A DNA stretch of 64,000 bases. It comes from Anaerosalibacter bizertensis (GTDB lineage Bacteria; Bacillota; Clostridia; Tissierellales; Sporanaerobacteraceae). Both the position numbers and the translations under genes were made by a program. Under the pieces are notes generated by a model that did not search any database, was not told where the DNA came from, and was given only the letters and a program-made list of their open reading frames with translations. The DNA lies in assembly GCF_009696605.1 (NCBI RefSeq), contig NZ_VULR01000008.1, forward strand, positions 1 to 64,000, read 5' to 3'. This document shows positions 1 through 7,686 of the stretch, piece after piece; within the stretch, counting starts at the first letter, position 1, and each line of letters starts with the position of its first letter.

Positions 1-112
1 TGACTATAGCAGGAGGGTCACACCTGTTCCCATACCGAACACAGCAGTTAAGCCTCCTAACGCCTATGGTACTTGAGTGGTAACGCTCTGGGAGAGTAGG
101 AAGTTGCCAGAT
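1..112 (+). rRNA. rrf: 5S ribosomal RNA, 5' end cut by window
   Basis: The conserved 5S core is visible: GGGTCACACCTGTTCCCATA followed by CCGAACACAGCAGTTAAG, and near the 3' end GGGAGAGTAGGAAGTTGCCAG. The 3' strand GTTGCCAGA should pair with a 5' TCTGG-type end that lies just outside the window, so about five bases are missing. The 3' end is placed at about 111-113. It is presumably the last gene of an rRNA operon whose 16S and 23S genes lie upstream; that is inferred from usual gene order. Confidence 0.95.
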
Positions 113-128
113 CCAAATACATAGAATA

Positions 129-167
129 AAAGCTCTATCTCGTAGGTCGAGGTAGGGCTTTTTTATT
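129..167 (+). terminator. rRNA operon terminator
   Basis: A stem formed by AAGCTCTATCTCG and CGAGGTAGGGCTT is followed by a T-rich run. It stands directly after the 5S RNA and ends the rRNA transcript. The convergent lipoprotein gene stops right beside it, so it may serve both strands. Confidence 0.85.
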
Positions 168-743
168 TTAGTCGATATTTATAGTTTTTATATACTCAAC
201 TTTTTTATTATCTTTTGTAGTATATTTTAGATTATCTTCAGGAGTTTCTTTACCTGATATACTTTGTTCTAACTCCATAATCTTCCACATATTATCTTTT
301 TTAGTCAGTCTATATTTTCTAGTTATAATTAATTTCTCCATTTCTGTATCTTTAGAATCAACAGTAGACTTAGTAAATACATAGTAAGCTTCTTTGTTAT
401 CACTATAAGGTTTAGATATGTCCACCGATATATTGGATTGATTACTTAAATCTTTTCTAATCTCTTCTAATTGGCTTTTATTAAGATTTTTCAAATCAGT
501 CGGATCTGGGACATACCTTCTATTATAGTGATGTTCTTCATTATAATTATCAGTAAAATATTTTTGGATATTATCTATATATTCATCATAGGTTATTTTA
601 AAATTTGAAAATTTATGGTCGAGTTTTTCTGTGTCAACAACCACATTTAACATATGATTTTGATTTTTTGTATTACAAGAAGACAATAATAGTAAAACAA
701 TAATAATTATTGTAAGAAGATATACCTTTTTCATCTTATTCAC
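168..743 (-). CDS. putative lipoprotein, unknown function
   Basis: A 191-residue protein with a short basic N-terminus (MNKMKK), a hydrophobic stretch and a lipobox LLSSC near residue 23. It is therefore expected to be lipid-anchored on the outside of the membrane. The rest is hydrophilic and rich in Lys, Asp and Asn, with no motif I recognise. The C-terminal half (about residues 105-165) has the alternating pattern of a small beta domain of the NTF2-like or DUF4878 kind, but this is only an impression. A clear AGGAGGTGAATAAG ribosome binding site precedes the ATG. It is a single gene convergent with the rRNA operon. Confidence 0.75.
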   Translation of the reverse strand: MNKMKKVYLLTIIIIVLLLLSSCNTKNQNHMLNVVVDTEKLDHKFSNFKITYDEYIDNIQKYFTDNYNEEHHYNRRYVPDPTDLKNLNKSQLEEIRKDLSNQSNISVDISKPYSDNKEAYYVFTKSTVDSKDTEMEKLIITRKYRLTKKDNMWKIMELEQSISGKETPEDNLKYTTKDNKKVEYIKTINID

Positions 744-889
744 CTCCTATTTTCATACCATTACATATAAGAATATTCTTAATATTATGATATCATTCCT
801 AGAAATGTAAATCAATCTTTTAAACAATATTTTTCATAGGATAAGCTTCCTTAGAATATAGTTATATAGCTATGAAAAGGAGGAGAGTT

Positions 890-1909
890 ATGAATAAAGA
901 TGTTCTTAAACTTGCTTTTATATACATAGGTACCATAATTGGAGCAGGATTTGCTTCTGGTAGGGAGATAATAGATTTTTTTGGCGTATATGGAGCTAAA
1001 GGAATAATAGGTATGGTTTTAAGTAGTTTTTTATTTATGTTTATAGGGGCATTTTTTCTATCTAAAATATATGAAAAAAAAATAAATGGATATGAAAACC
1101 TGATAAATAATATATTTGGTGAAAAATTAGGGTTTTTTATAGATACTGTAATTATACTTTCATTATTTATTGGTTATTGTATTATGGTTTCTGGCTCTGG
1201 TGCATTATTTAATCAAGAATTTAACTTATCTAAAAATATGGGGATATACTTAATGGTTATATTATCATTTATAACTTTTTTATTTAGCCTTGAAGGGTTA
1301 TCCTTTATAAATTCTATATTAGTTCCACTTTTAGTACTAGGAATTATTTATTTTGGTGGTAATGTAATTATAGAAGAAGGTTTTATTTTTAGTAATTTAA
1401 AAGGAATAGAATATACAAATAAAGGGAATTTTATAACGTCCTCTATTTTATATGTTGGATTTAATAGTTTACTTTTAATAGTAATATTATCTTCATTACT
1501 TCCTATTATCACAAATAAGAAGGTAGCAATAAAAGGTGGATTAATGGGAGGAGGAATATTAGGTGTTTTAGGTTGTTTTATATTGATACCTTTATTAATT
1601 CTTTATACTCAGGTATATGCTTTAGACATACCTATGCTTAATATATCAGGTTATGGAGGTAGAATATATAGTAAAATTTTTAGTGTTATATTATGGCTTG
1701 CTATGTTTACTACAGCTATAGCAAATGGATTTGGGTTTATAGAGAGGGTTTCCAAAAAAAGAAATTATATATTTACTTCATTTTTATTTTGCTTGTCTTC
1801 TATACCATTAGCTAAATTAGGTTTTTCTAATTTAGTAGCAACAATATATCCTATATTTGGATATTTTGGAGGATTTATTTTATTAGTTTCTATAATTAGA
1901 TTGATATAA
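890..1909 (+). CDS. YkvI-family multi-pass membrane protein
   Basis: About 339 residues with roughly ten hydrophobic segments. The N-terminus, LAFIYIGTIIGAGFASGREI, is the hallmark of the YkvI family, distant relatives of amino-acid and sodium symporters of the LeuT/APC fold. An in-frame ATG exists at 872, but the codons between 872 and 889 are the ribosome binding site itself (AAGGAGGAGAGTT), so 890 is preferred. The family's substrate is not established. A likely role is transport of a small amino acid or related solute. The alpha/beta hydrolase gene follows 39 bp later and may be co-transcribed. Confidence 0.8.
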   Translation: MNKDVLKLAFIYIGTIIGAGFASGREIIDFFGVYGAKGIIGMVLSSFLFMFIGAFFLSKIYEKKINGYENLINNIFGEKLGFFIDTVIILSLFIGYCIMVSGSGALFNQEFNLSKNMGIYLMVILSFITFLFSLEGLSFINSILVPLLVLGIIYFGGNVIIEEGFIFSNLKGIEYTNKGNFITSSILYVGFNSLLLIVILSSLLPIITNKKVAIKGGLMGGGILGVLGCFILIPLLILYTQVYALDIPMLNISGYGGRIYSKIFSVILWLAMFTTAIANGFGFIERVSKKRNYIFTSFLFCLSSIPLAKLGFSNLVATIYPIFGYFGGFILLVSIIRLI

Positions 1910-1948
1910 AAATATTATTATAATATTATAGAAAAAAGGAGTGAGTAT

Positions 1949-2767
1949 ATGCCTTATTTAGAGATTAAAAATAAAAGAATATATTATAGAGAGCATGGAG
2001 AAGGAGAAGTAGTAGTCTTTTTAAATGGTATGATGATGAGTACTATTAGTTGGTCTCCCTTTATAAAGGTTTTTTCTAGAGAATATAAGATGCTTTTAGT
2101 TGATTTAATAGATCAAGGTTTTTCTGATAAAGCAGATAATGACTATGATCAAAATATGCATGTGGAAATACTTAAAGAGTTACTAGAAGAACTAGGTTAT
2201 GATAAGATACATCTTTTTGGCATATCTTATGGGGGACAGGTAGCTCAACTATTTACATTAAGATATAAATATATGGTTAAGTCTTTGATACTTTCAAATA
2301 CAACTAGTAATGTAGATAATCACATAAAAAGAAACTTACAAACTTGGTATAAAGCAGCAAAAACTTATGATAGTGATTTATTTTTAAAGACAGTTATTCC
2401 TAGTCTATATTCAGAAAAATTTTATAAAGAAAACTTTGAATGGTTTAATGGAAATAAAAAGCAGCTTAAAAGAATATTGAATAAAGAATGGTACGAAGCA
2501 TTTATGAGAGGTATAAAAAGTACAGATGGTTTTGATATAAGTTTTAAGATAAAGGAATTTGATATTCCTACTTTAATTATAAGTTCAGATTTAGATGAAA
2601 TTATGCCTATAAGATATCAAAAGTATATTTATGAAAAAATACCTTGTTCTAGATGGATTTTAATAAAAGATTCAGGACATGCTTGTATATACGAAAAGCC
2701 CCATGAGTTTATTTCAATATTGCTAGGATTTTTAAAAACTATTGATTTCAATATGATTATAAGATAA
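1949..2767 (+). CDS. alpha/beta hydrolase
   Basis: A 272-residue protein with the alpha/beta-hydrolase layout: an oxyanion region after VVVFLNGMMMST near residue 25-35, a nucleophile elbow GISYGGQ (G-x-S-x-G, Ser near residue 93), a late acid around SSDLDEIMP and a catalytic histidine in DSGHACIYEKP. All triad members appear present, so it should be active as an esterase, lipase or related enzyme; the substrate is unknown. AAAAAAGGAGTGAGTAT precedes the ATG. It is a separate, intact relative of the decayed hydrolase gene at 3100-3410. Confidence 0.85.
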   Translation: MPYLEIKNKRIYYREHGEGEVVVFLNGMMMSTISWSPFIKVFSREYKMLLVDLIDQGFSDKADNDYDQNMHVEILKELLEELGYDKIHLFGISYGGQVAQLFTLRYKYMVKSLILSNTTSNVDNHIKRNLQTWYKAAKTYDSDLFLKTVIPSLYSEKFYKENFEWFNGNKKQLKRILNKEWYEAFMRGIKSTDGFDISFKIKEFDIPTLIISSDLDEIMPIRYQKYIYEKIPCSRWILIKDSGHACIYEKPHEFISILLGFLKTIDFNMIIR

Positions 2768-2799
2768 AAATTACTATATATTATCGTAATTTTTAAAAT

Positions 2800-2859
2800 T
2801 GTTAGAAAACCGAACATTTAAAATTCAAAAAATCAACTAATGTTCAGAAAACCTTACGC
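2800..2859 (+). promoter_or_regulatory. paired enhancer sites (UAS) upstream of sigma-54 promoter A
   Basis: Two related sites start 41 bp apart: TGTTAGAAAACCGAACA at 2800-2816 and TGTTCAGAAAACCTTACGC at 2841-2859. Closely similar pairs, with the same spacing, lie upstream of the sigma-54 promoters at 5590 and 6628. The second site begins 177 bp before the -12 element, a normal enhancer distance. Inference: binding sites for the activator encoded at 3643-5349. The core TTCAGAAAA also resembles a CodY box (12 of 15 matches at best), which is the main alternative. Confidence 0.6.
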
Positions 2860-3006
2860 TTTTTTTAGAAATTAAAATATTGTTATAATATGTACCCTAA
2901 AAATATAGAAAAATTGTTTTTTGAAAATAATTATGTTGTATATTATATTTTTTTAATAGTGTTAAACATTGACTCTTAGGTAGAAACAATAAAAAATAAA
3001 TTAAAA

Positions 3007-3022
3007 TGGCATAACTTTTGCA
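3007..3022 (+). promoter_or_regulatory. sigma-54 (-24/-12) promoter A
   Basis: TGGCAT-AACTT-TTGCA matches the sigma-54 consensus TGGCAC-N5-TTGCW with correct spacing. It lies 78 bp before the start of the truncated hydrolase gene at 3100. Confidence 0.8.
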
Positions 3023-3099
3023 ATTTAATTAATGCAGTAAATAGTATAACATTATTATAAATTTAGTTCTGAAGTTAAAATAAATCTAGGGGGTATATT

Positions 3100-3410
3100 A
3101 TGTCAATGTTTAAAACTAGCGATGGAGTTAATCTTTATTATGATGTAGCAGGAGAAGGAAAACCAATTTTATTTATTCATGGATGGAGTGCGGACCATAC
3201 AAGTTTTGATCCTCAAGTTAAAAATTTGAGTTCAAAATTCAAAGTTGTTACTTATGATCTTAGAGGCCATGGTGCTTCTGATAGACCAGAAAAAGGATTA
3301 ACAATGAATAGATTTGCTATTGATTTAGAAGAACTAATGGAACATTTTTTCTAGTAGTAGAGAATCCGGATAAACTTAGTGAAACAGTTGAAGAACTAGC
3401 TTTAAAATAG
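3100..3410 (+). pseudogene. alpha/beta hydrolase remnant with internal deletion
   Basis: An intact start with a good ribosome binding site (TCTAGGGGGTATATT) leads into 84 codons of a clear alpha/beta-hydrolase N-terminus: ILFIHGWSADHTSFDPQ, then VVTYDLRGHGASDRPEKG. It breaks off at three consecutive TAG stops at 3352-3360. In another frame the sequence from about 3346 reads LVVENPDKLSETVEELALK and ends at TAG 3408-3410, which looks like the C-terminal tail of the same family (normally about 260-280 residues). The nucleophile elbow and catalytic histidine are missing. The simplest reading is a large internal deletion with a frameshift. It still has an intact sigma-54 promoter and enhancer pair. 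Confidence 0.75.
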
Positions 3411-3455
3411 ATTATTTAATATATAGTTAAATAAGTTATATAAAATGTTTTTTTG

Positions 3456-3497
3456 AAAGTCTAATTTTCCAATTTGAATTGGAAAATTAGACTTTTT
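3456..3497 (+). terminator. terminator after hydrolase remnant
   Basis: A near-perfect inverted repeat, AAGTCTAATTTTCCAATT with its complement, is followed by TTTTTT. It ends the transcript of the sigma-54-driven remnant before the activator gene. Confidence 0.8.
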
Positions 3498-3642
3498 TAC
3501 ATAGTTTACATAAAAAGTAGATAATATGAGTTGAAAACTTTATAAACCTATATAAAATGGAATTAGACCTATATAGATATGATATAATTAATATGATAAT
3601 TTAATTATAATTATTAGATATTTTGTATAGGGGTGTGCAATA

Positions 3643-5349
3643 ATGTCTAAAAACAAAGAGCTTTTATATAATATGGTTAATTCCTTATGTGTAGGACTTT
3701 TAATAATAAATAAAAATGGTATTATAGACTATTTAAATGAGGGAGCTTTAAAAATATTAGATTTAAACAGAGAAAGTGCTTTAGATAAAAAAGTAGATAA
3801 GGTTATACCTAATTTAAAAATTAGTAATTTTTTAAAAACTAATAAGAAAAGTAAAACCCATACTTTAAAATATAAAAGTATGGAGATAATTGCAATTGAA
3901 AAACCAATCATTAATAATGGATTTGTTGAGGGAACTTTTTTAATTTTTCAAAAGCTAGATTCTTATAAAGAATTTATTAGACAATTTGATGATGAAATGG
4001 AAGCGGCTTTTTTATTAAAAACTATAATGGAGACTACAAATGATGCTATTGTTTATGTAAATAAAGAAGGATATATAGAAATGATAAGTAAACCCTATGC
4101 AGATTTTTTACAAGTAAAGAGGGAAGAAGTAATTGGAAAGCATGTAAGAGATGTTATAGAGAATACAAGAATGGATGTAGTAATTAAAACAGGAGTTTCA
4201 GAAATAGCAGAAGTTCAAGAAATCAATGGAAATAAAATGATAGCTACTAGAATTCCAGTTTTTGTAAAAGGGAATGTTGTTGGAGCAGTAGGGAGAGTAC
4301 TATTTAGAGATATAAATGAATTAAATGCTCTCTATATGAAGATAAGCAAAATTGAAAAAGAATTAAATCTTTATAAAGATGAGTTTAAGAAAGTTAACAG
4401 TGCTAAATATTCTTTAGATAGTATTATAAGTGAAAGTAAATCTATGCATAAAATAAAAGAACTAACAAAAAGAACAGCAAAAACTAATTCTAATGTTTTG
4501 ATTTTAGGTGAAAGTGGAACGGGGAAGGAATTATTTGCTCATGCTATTCACAGTATTAGTAGACGTTCAAATGCACCTTTTATAAAGGTGAACTGTGGTG
4601 CAATCCCTTATGAGTTGTTGGAATCAGAGTTATTTGGCTATGAAGAAGGTTCATTTACAGGTGCTAAAAAAGGAGGTAAAATAGGAAAATTTAAAGCTGC
4701 TGATGGAGGCACTATTTTCTTGGATGAAATAGGAGATCTACCTATGAATATGCAAGTAAAACTTTTAAGGGTTCTTCAAGATAAAGAGATAGAGAGAATA
4801 GGATCTAATAGTTCAGAAAAAGTTGATGTCAGGATTATAACTGCAACTAATAGGGATTTAGAAGAAATGGTATCTGAAGGCAAGTTTAGATTAGATTTAT
4901 ATTACAGACTAAATGTATTAACCATTAAAGTCCCCCCACTAAGAGAAAGAAAAGATGATATACCTATTTTATCTGAATATTTGATTCAAAAAATATCTAG
5001 AAGAGAAAATATAAGGGTAGATAGAATCTCAGACAGTGCATTAGAATATTTAAAAAGATATAATTGGCCTGGCAATGTAAGGGAGTTGGAAAATATACTT
5101 GAAAGAGCTATAAATTTTTTAGATGAAGAAACCGTTATAAAACCTGAACATTTGCCTTCTAAGATTACAGGAATTATGAGAAAGAAAAAGGTTAGAAGTT
5201 TAAAATTAACTTTAGAAGAGGTAGAAAGACAAGCTATAATAGATAGTTTAATATTTTCTAATGGGAATAAAACAAAAGCTGCAAGTATTTTAGACATTAG
5301 TAGGACAAGTTTATATGAAAAAATTGATAAATACAATATAGAACTTTAA
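3643..5349 (+). CDS. sigma-54-dependent transcriptional activator, PAS-PAS-AAA-Fis
   Basis: A 568-residue enhancer-binding protein. Two PAS-like sensor domains lie at about residues 1-110 and 125-235, then an AAA+ domain (about 262-490) with Walker A GESGTGKE near residue 289, the sigma-54 contact loop GSFTGA near 336 (consensus GAFTGA), Walker B GTIFLDEIGD near 356, and a C-terminal Fis-type helix-turn-helix (NKTKAASILDISRTSLYEKI). It hydrolyses ATP to open sigma-54 RNA polymerase complexes. Its nearest targets are the flanking sigma-54 promoters at 3007, 5590 and 6628, serving a hydrolase remnant and two 3-hydroxyacyl-type dehydrogenases. The PAS domains presumably sense a related metabolite or small ligand, which cannot be read from the sequence. 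The gene has no -24/-12 promoter of its own. Confidence 0.92.
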   Translation: MSKNKELLYNMVNSLCVGLLIINKNGIIDYLNEGALKILDLNRESALDKKVDKVIPNLKISNFLKTNKKSKTHTLKYKSMEIIAIEKPIINNGFVEGTFLIFQKLDSYKEFIRQFDDEMEAAFLLKTIMETTNDAIVYVNKEGYIEMISKPYADFLQVKREEVIGKHVRDVIENTRMDVVIKTGVSEIAEVQEINGNKMIATRIPVFVKGNVVGAVGRVLFRDINELNALYMKISKIEKELNLYKDEFKKVNSAKYSLDSIISESKSMHKIKELTKRTAKTNSNVLILGESGTGKELFAHAIHSISRRSNAPFIKVNCGAIPYELLESELFGYEEGSFTGAKKGGKIGKFKAADGGTIFLDEIGDLPMNMQVKLLRVLQDKEIERIGSNSSEKVDVRIITATNRDLEEMVSEGKFRLDLYYRLNVLTIKVPPLRERKDDIPILSEYLIQKISRRENIRVDRISDSALEYLKRYNWPGNVRELENILERAINFLDEETVIKPEHLPSKITGIMRKKKVRSLKLTLEEVERQAIIDSLIFSNGNKTKAASILDISRTSLYEKIDKYNIEL

Positions 5350-5372
5350 AAACATAATAAAAAATTCAAGAA

Positions 5373-5434
5373 TTGTGAGAAAAAACTACATATAATCAAG
5401 TTAAAAAAACATAGTGTTCGAAAAACTTAACACT
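5373..5434 (+). promoter_or_regulatory. paired enhancer sites (UAS) upstream of sigma-54 promoter B
   Basis: TTGTGAGAAAAAACTACA at 5373-5390 and AGTGTTCGAAAAACTTAAC at 5413-5431, extending to CACT at 5434, start 41 bp apart. The second is a near-symmetric dyad AGTGTT-N10-AACACT. It lies 186 bp before the -12 element of the promoter at 5590. The pair sits between the activator's stop codon and its terminator, inside its 3' untranslated region. Function is inferred from recurrence at three promoters. Confidence 0.6.
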
Positions 5435-5475
5435 TAACTATGCTATTAAAGTAGAATGTTAATTTTTTGAACCTA

Positions 5476-5527
5476 AAAGAAGAATATACATTTTTCAAAT
5501 TGAAAAATGTATATTCTTCTTTTTTAA
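5476..5527 (+). terminator. terminator of sigma-54 activator gene
   Basis: A long perfect hairpin (AGAAGAATATACATTTTTC paired with its complement) is followed by TTTTTT. It lies between the enhancer pair and the -24/-12 promoter of the dehydrogenase gene, insulating that gene from the activator transcript. Confidence 0.88.
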
Positions 5528-5589
5528 TTTTTTAAAAATAACTATTAAAATTTGATGGATTAGAGGATGGTCAAATTAACAGAAAAAAA

Positions 5590-5605
5590 TGGCATAGGTT
5601 TTGCA
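5590..5605 (+). promoter_or_regulatory. sigma-54 (-24/-12) promoter B
   Basis: TGGCAT-AGGTT-TTGCA, correct spacing, 42 bp upstream of the 3-hydroxybutyrate dehydrogenase start. Confidence 0.85.
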
Positions 5606-5646
5606 ATAATTATTTGTAGCACAAAATTATTAGAGGGGGTTATATA

Positions 5647-6408
5647 ATGTTGAAAGATAAGGTATGTATTGTAACAGGAGCAGCTAGTGGTATAGGATTA
5701 GCAGTAGCAAAATCTTTTTCTAAAGATGGTGCAAAAGTAGTTATGGCTGATATCAATGAAGAAAAATTAAAAAATGAGTCAGAGAAAATAGGAGTAGATT
5801 ATTTTAAAACAGATTTAAGTACAAGAGAAGGTTGCAAAAGATTAGTTGATTATACTCTAAATAAATATTCAAAAGTAGATGTTCTTGTAAACAATGCAGG
5901 TATCCAACATGTTTCTCCAATTGAAGATTTTCCAGAAGATAAATGGGATTTTATGATCTCTTTAATGTTGACAGCACCATTCTTATTAACAAAATATGTA
6001 TGGCCTTCGATGAAAGAACAAAACTGGGGAAGAATAATAAACATCAATTCTATGCATGGTTTAAGAGCTTCTGAGTTTAAATCAGCTTATGTGTCGGCTA
6101 AGCATGGCGTTTCAGGTTTAACAAAAACTGCAGCTTTAGAGGGAGGACCATATGGTATAACTGTAAATTCAATTTGTCCTGCATATGTTAAGACACCTCT
6201 AGTAGATAATCAAATTGATGATCAAGCAAAAACCCATGGTATATCAAGAGAAAAAGTTGTTGAGGAAATAATGTTAAGAAAAGCTGTTGTTAAAAAATTA
6301 ATAGAACCTTCAAAGATTGCAGATTTAGTTAAATTTTTATGTACAGATGCAGGGGATCATATTACAGGTTCAATGATGACAATGGATGGAGGCTGGACGG
6401 CTAATTAA
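5647..6408 (+). CDS. D-3-hydroxybutyrate dehydrogenase (short-chain dehydrogenase)
   Basis: A 253-residue classical SDR. It has the cofactor motif TGAASGIG (residues 10-17), NNAG near 83, and a catalytic Ser135-Tyr148-Lys152 set (NINSMHG...YVSAK). An Asp after the second strand (VVMADIN) favours NAD. The segment PAYVKTPLVDNQIDDQA and the following EKVVEEIMLRKAVVKKLI match the substrate-lid region typical of 3-hydroxybutyrate dehydrogenases. The reaction would be 3-hydroxybutyrate plus NAD to acetoacetate plus NADH in the cytosol. Transcription is expected from the sigma-54 promoter at 5590. Family membership is certain; the exact substrate is inferred from the lid sequence. Confidence 0.88.
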   Translation: MLKDKVCIVTGAASGIGLAVAKSFSKDGAKVVMADINEEKLKNESEKIGVDYFKTDLSTREGCKRLVDYTLNKYSKVDVLVNNAGIQHVSPIEDFPEDKWDFMISLMLTAPFLLTKYVWPSMKEQNWGRIININSMHGLRASEFKSAYVSAKHGVSGLTKTAALEGGPYGITVNSICPAYVKTPLVDNQIDDQAKTHGISREKVVEEIMLRKAVVKKLIEPSKIADLVKFLCTDAGDHITGSMMTMDGGWTAN

Positions 6409-6416
6409 AAAAAAAT

Positions 6417-6479
6417 TGTCAGAAAAGTGGAACAATTATTTCACATATTAAGGTATATTGTTCAGAAAATCTAACACTT
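6417..6479 (+). promoter_or_regulatory. paired enhancer sites (UAS) upstream of sigma-54 promoter C
   Basis: TGTCAGAAAAGTGGAACA (6417-6434) and TGTTCAGAAAATCTAACACT (6459-6478) start 42 bp apart. The second site is nearly identical to the one at 2841 and related to that at 5413. It starts 180 bp before the -12 element at 6639. Inferred binding sites for the activator at 3643. Confidence 0.6.
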
Positions 6480-6627
6480 TTAAAAGATAAAAGATAAAAA
6501 TGTAAATTATTTTGAAATTAAAATTAAAATTAAAATAAGTGTTTTTTAAGGTGAAAAAGGCTTAGTTTCAATGGATAAATTATATAAAACTCTGTGATAT
6601 AGAGCATATTAGAATATAAATTATAAT

Positions 6628-6643
6628 TGGCATAGGTTTTGCA
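6628..6643 (+). promoter_or_regulatory. sigma-54 (-24/-12) promoter C
   Basis: TGGCAT-AGGTT-TTGCA, identical over 16 bases to promoter B, located 54 bp upstream of the 3-hydroxyacyl-CoA dehydrogenase start. Confidence 0.85.
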
Positions 6644-6696
6644 ATTTATTAATTATATAAGATGTGCTTCAAAATAATTCAGAGGAGGGGTATATA

Positions 6697-7641
6697 ATGA
6701 AATTGGAAGAAGTTAAGAAAATCGGTGTAGCAGGAGCAGGTACTATGGGAGCTGGTATAGCTCAAATATTTGCACAAAAAGGCTATGAAGTAGTTGTAAC
6801 AGATATTGGAGAAAAGTACCTAGAAAACGCTAAAAAGATTATATCAATAAATAATAGTAGTTTAATTGAAGAAAAACTTATAACCGAATCTGAAGCAGAA
6901 AATGCTATGAAGAAAATATCTTTTACAACAGATAAAAAAGCATTTTCTGATGCAGATGTAATTATTGAAGCTATAATAGAAAAAATTGATATTAAACAAG
7001 ATTTTTGGAAAGAAGTTGAAGAAATAGCTAAGGAAGATGCTATATTTGCAACTAATACATCAGGGCTTAGCATTACAGAAATAAGTGAAAAAGTAGAGAA
7101 AAAAGGTAGATTTATTGGAATGCATTGGTGGAATCCACCACATATTATTCCATTGATTGAGATAATAAGAGGAAAAGGCACAGATGATGAAACCGTTGAT
7201 TTGCTTGTAGAACTAGTAAAAGCAATAGATAGAGAGCCAGTAGTTGTTCAAAAAGATGCAAATGGATTTATAGGCAATAGGATACAATTTGCAGTATTTA
7301 GGGAAGCGTTAAATATAGTGGAACAAGGTATAGCTACTGTTGAAGATGTAGATAGAGCAATGAAATACGGGCTTGGCTTTAGATATGCGGTAATAGGACC
7401 TTTTGAAACAGCAGATTTAGGTGGACTAGATACATTTTACTATATATCTTCCTATTTATTTAATGAGCTTGGAGATGCAAAAGAACCATCAGATATGTTA
7501 AAAGATTTAGTTGATAATAATAATTTAGGTGTAAAATCAAAGAAAGGTTTCTATGACTATTCTAATGGAAAAGATGAAGAAGCTATGAAAAATAGAGATA
7601 AAATGTTTTTTAAGATGTTAAAACATATACACAATGCTTAA
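6697..7641 (+). CDS. 3-hydroxyacyl-CoA dehydrogenase
   Basis: A 314-residue NAD-dependent dehydrogenase. The N-terminal Rossmann domain carries GVAGAGTMGAGIAQ (about residues 9-22), the catalytic histidine lies in GMHWWNPPH (His near 143), and the C-terminal 3HCDH domain includes DANGFIGNRIQ and a late GVKSKKGFYDY. It oxidises an L-3-hydroxyacyl-CoA to the 3-oxoacyl-CoA, or the reverse. It is longer than the usual 282-residue butyryl-pathway enzyme, and WWNPPHIIP differs from the standard HFFNP form, so a special substrate is possible. ATG 6697 with GAGGAGGGG is preferred over GTG 6664. It is controlled by the sigma-54 promoter at 6628. Confidence 0.88.
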   Translation: MKLEEVKKIGVAGAGTMGAGIAQIFAQKGYEVVVTDIGEKYLENAKKIISINNSSLIEEKLITESEAENAMKKISFTTDKKAFSDADVIIEAIIEKIDIKQDFWKEVEEIAKEDAIFATNTSGLSITEISEKVEKKGRFIGMHWWNPPHIIPLIEIIRGKGTDDETVDLLVELVKAIDREPVVVQKDANGFIGNRIQFAVFREALNIVEQGIATVEDVDRAMKYGLGFRYAVIGPFETADLGGLDTFYYISSYLFNELGDAKEPSDMLKDLVDNNNLGVKSKKGFYDYSNGKDEEAMKNRDKMFFKMLKHIHNA

Positions 7642-7653
7642 GTAAAAAGAGAT

Positions 7654-7686
7654 AAAAAAGCCCTCAAAATATGAGGGCTTTTTTAT
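7654..7686. terminator. bidirectional terminator
   Basis: AAAAAAGCCCTCA and TGAGGGCTTTTTT form a compact hairpin with A and T tails on both sides. It serves both the dehydrogenase (+) and the convergent MocR gene (-), whose stop codon lies at its edge. Confidence 0.9.

Noticed and set aside
3346-3410. Selenocysteine or frameshift-recoded full-length hydrolase
   Set aside because: The interrupting codons are TAG, not TGA, and far too much of the family's middle is missing for recoding to restore a whole enzyme.
2800-6479. The TTCAGAAAA sites read as CodY boxes
   Set aside because: Two of the six sites match 12 of 15 positions, but the others fit worse. Constant pairing at 41 bp and constant distance to sigma-54 promoters favours an enhancer-binding protein. 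Kept as an alternative in the feature notes.
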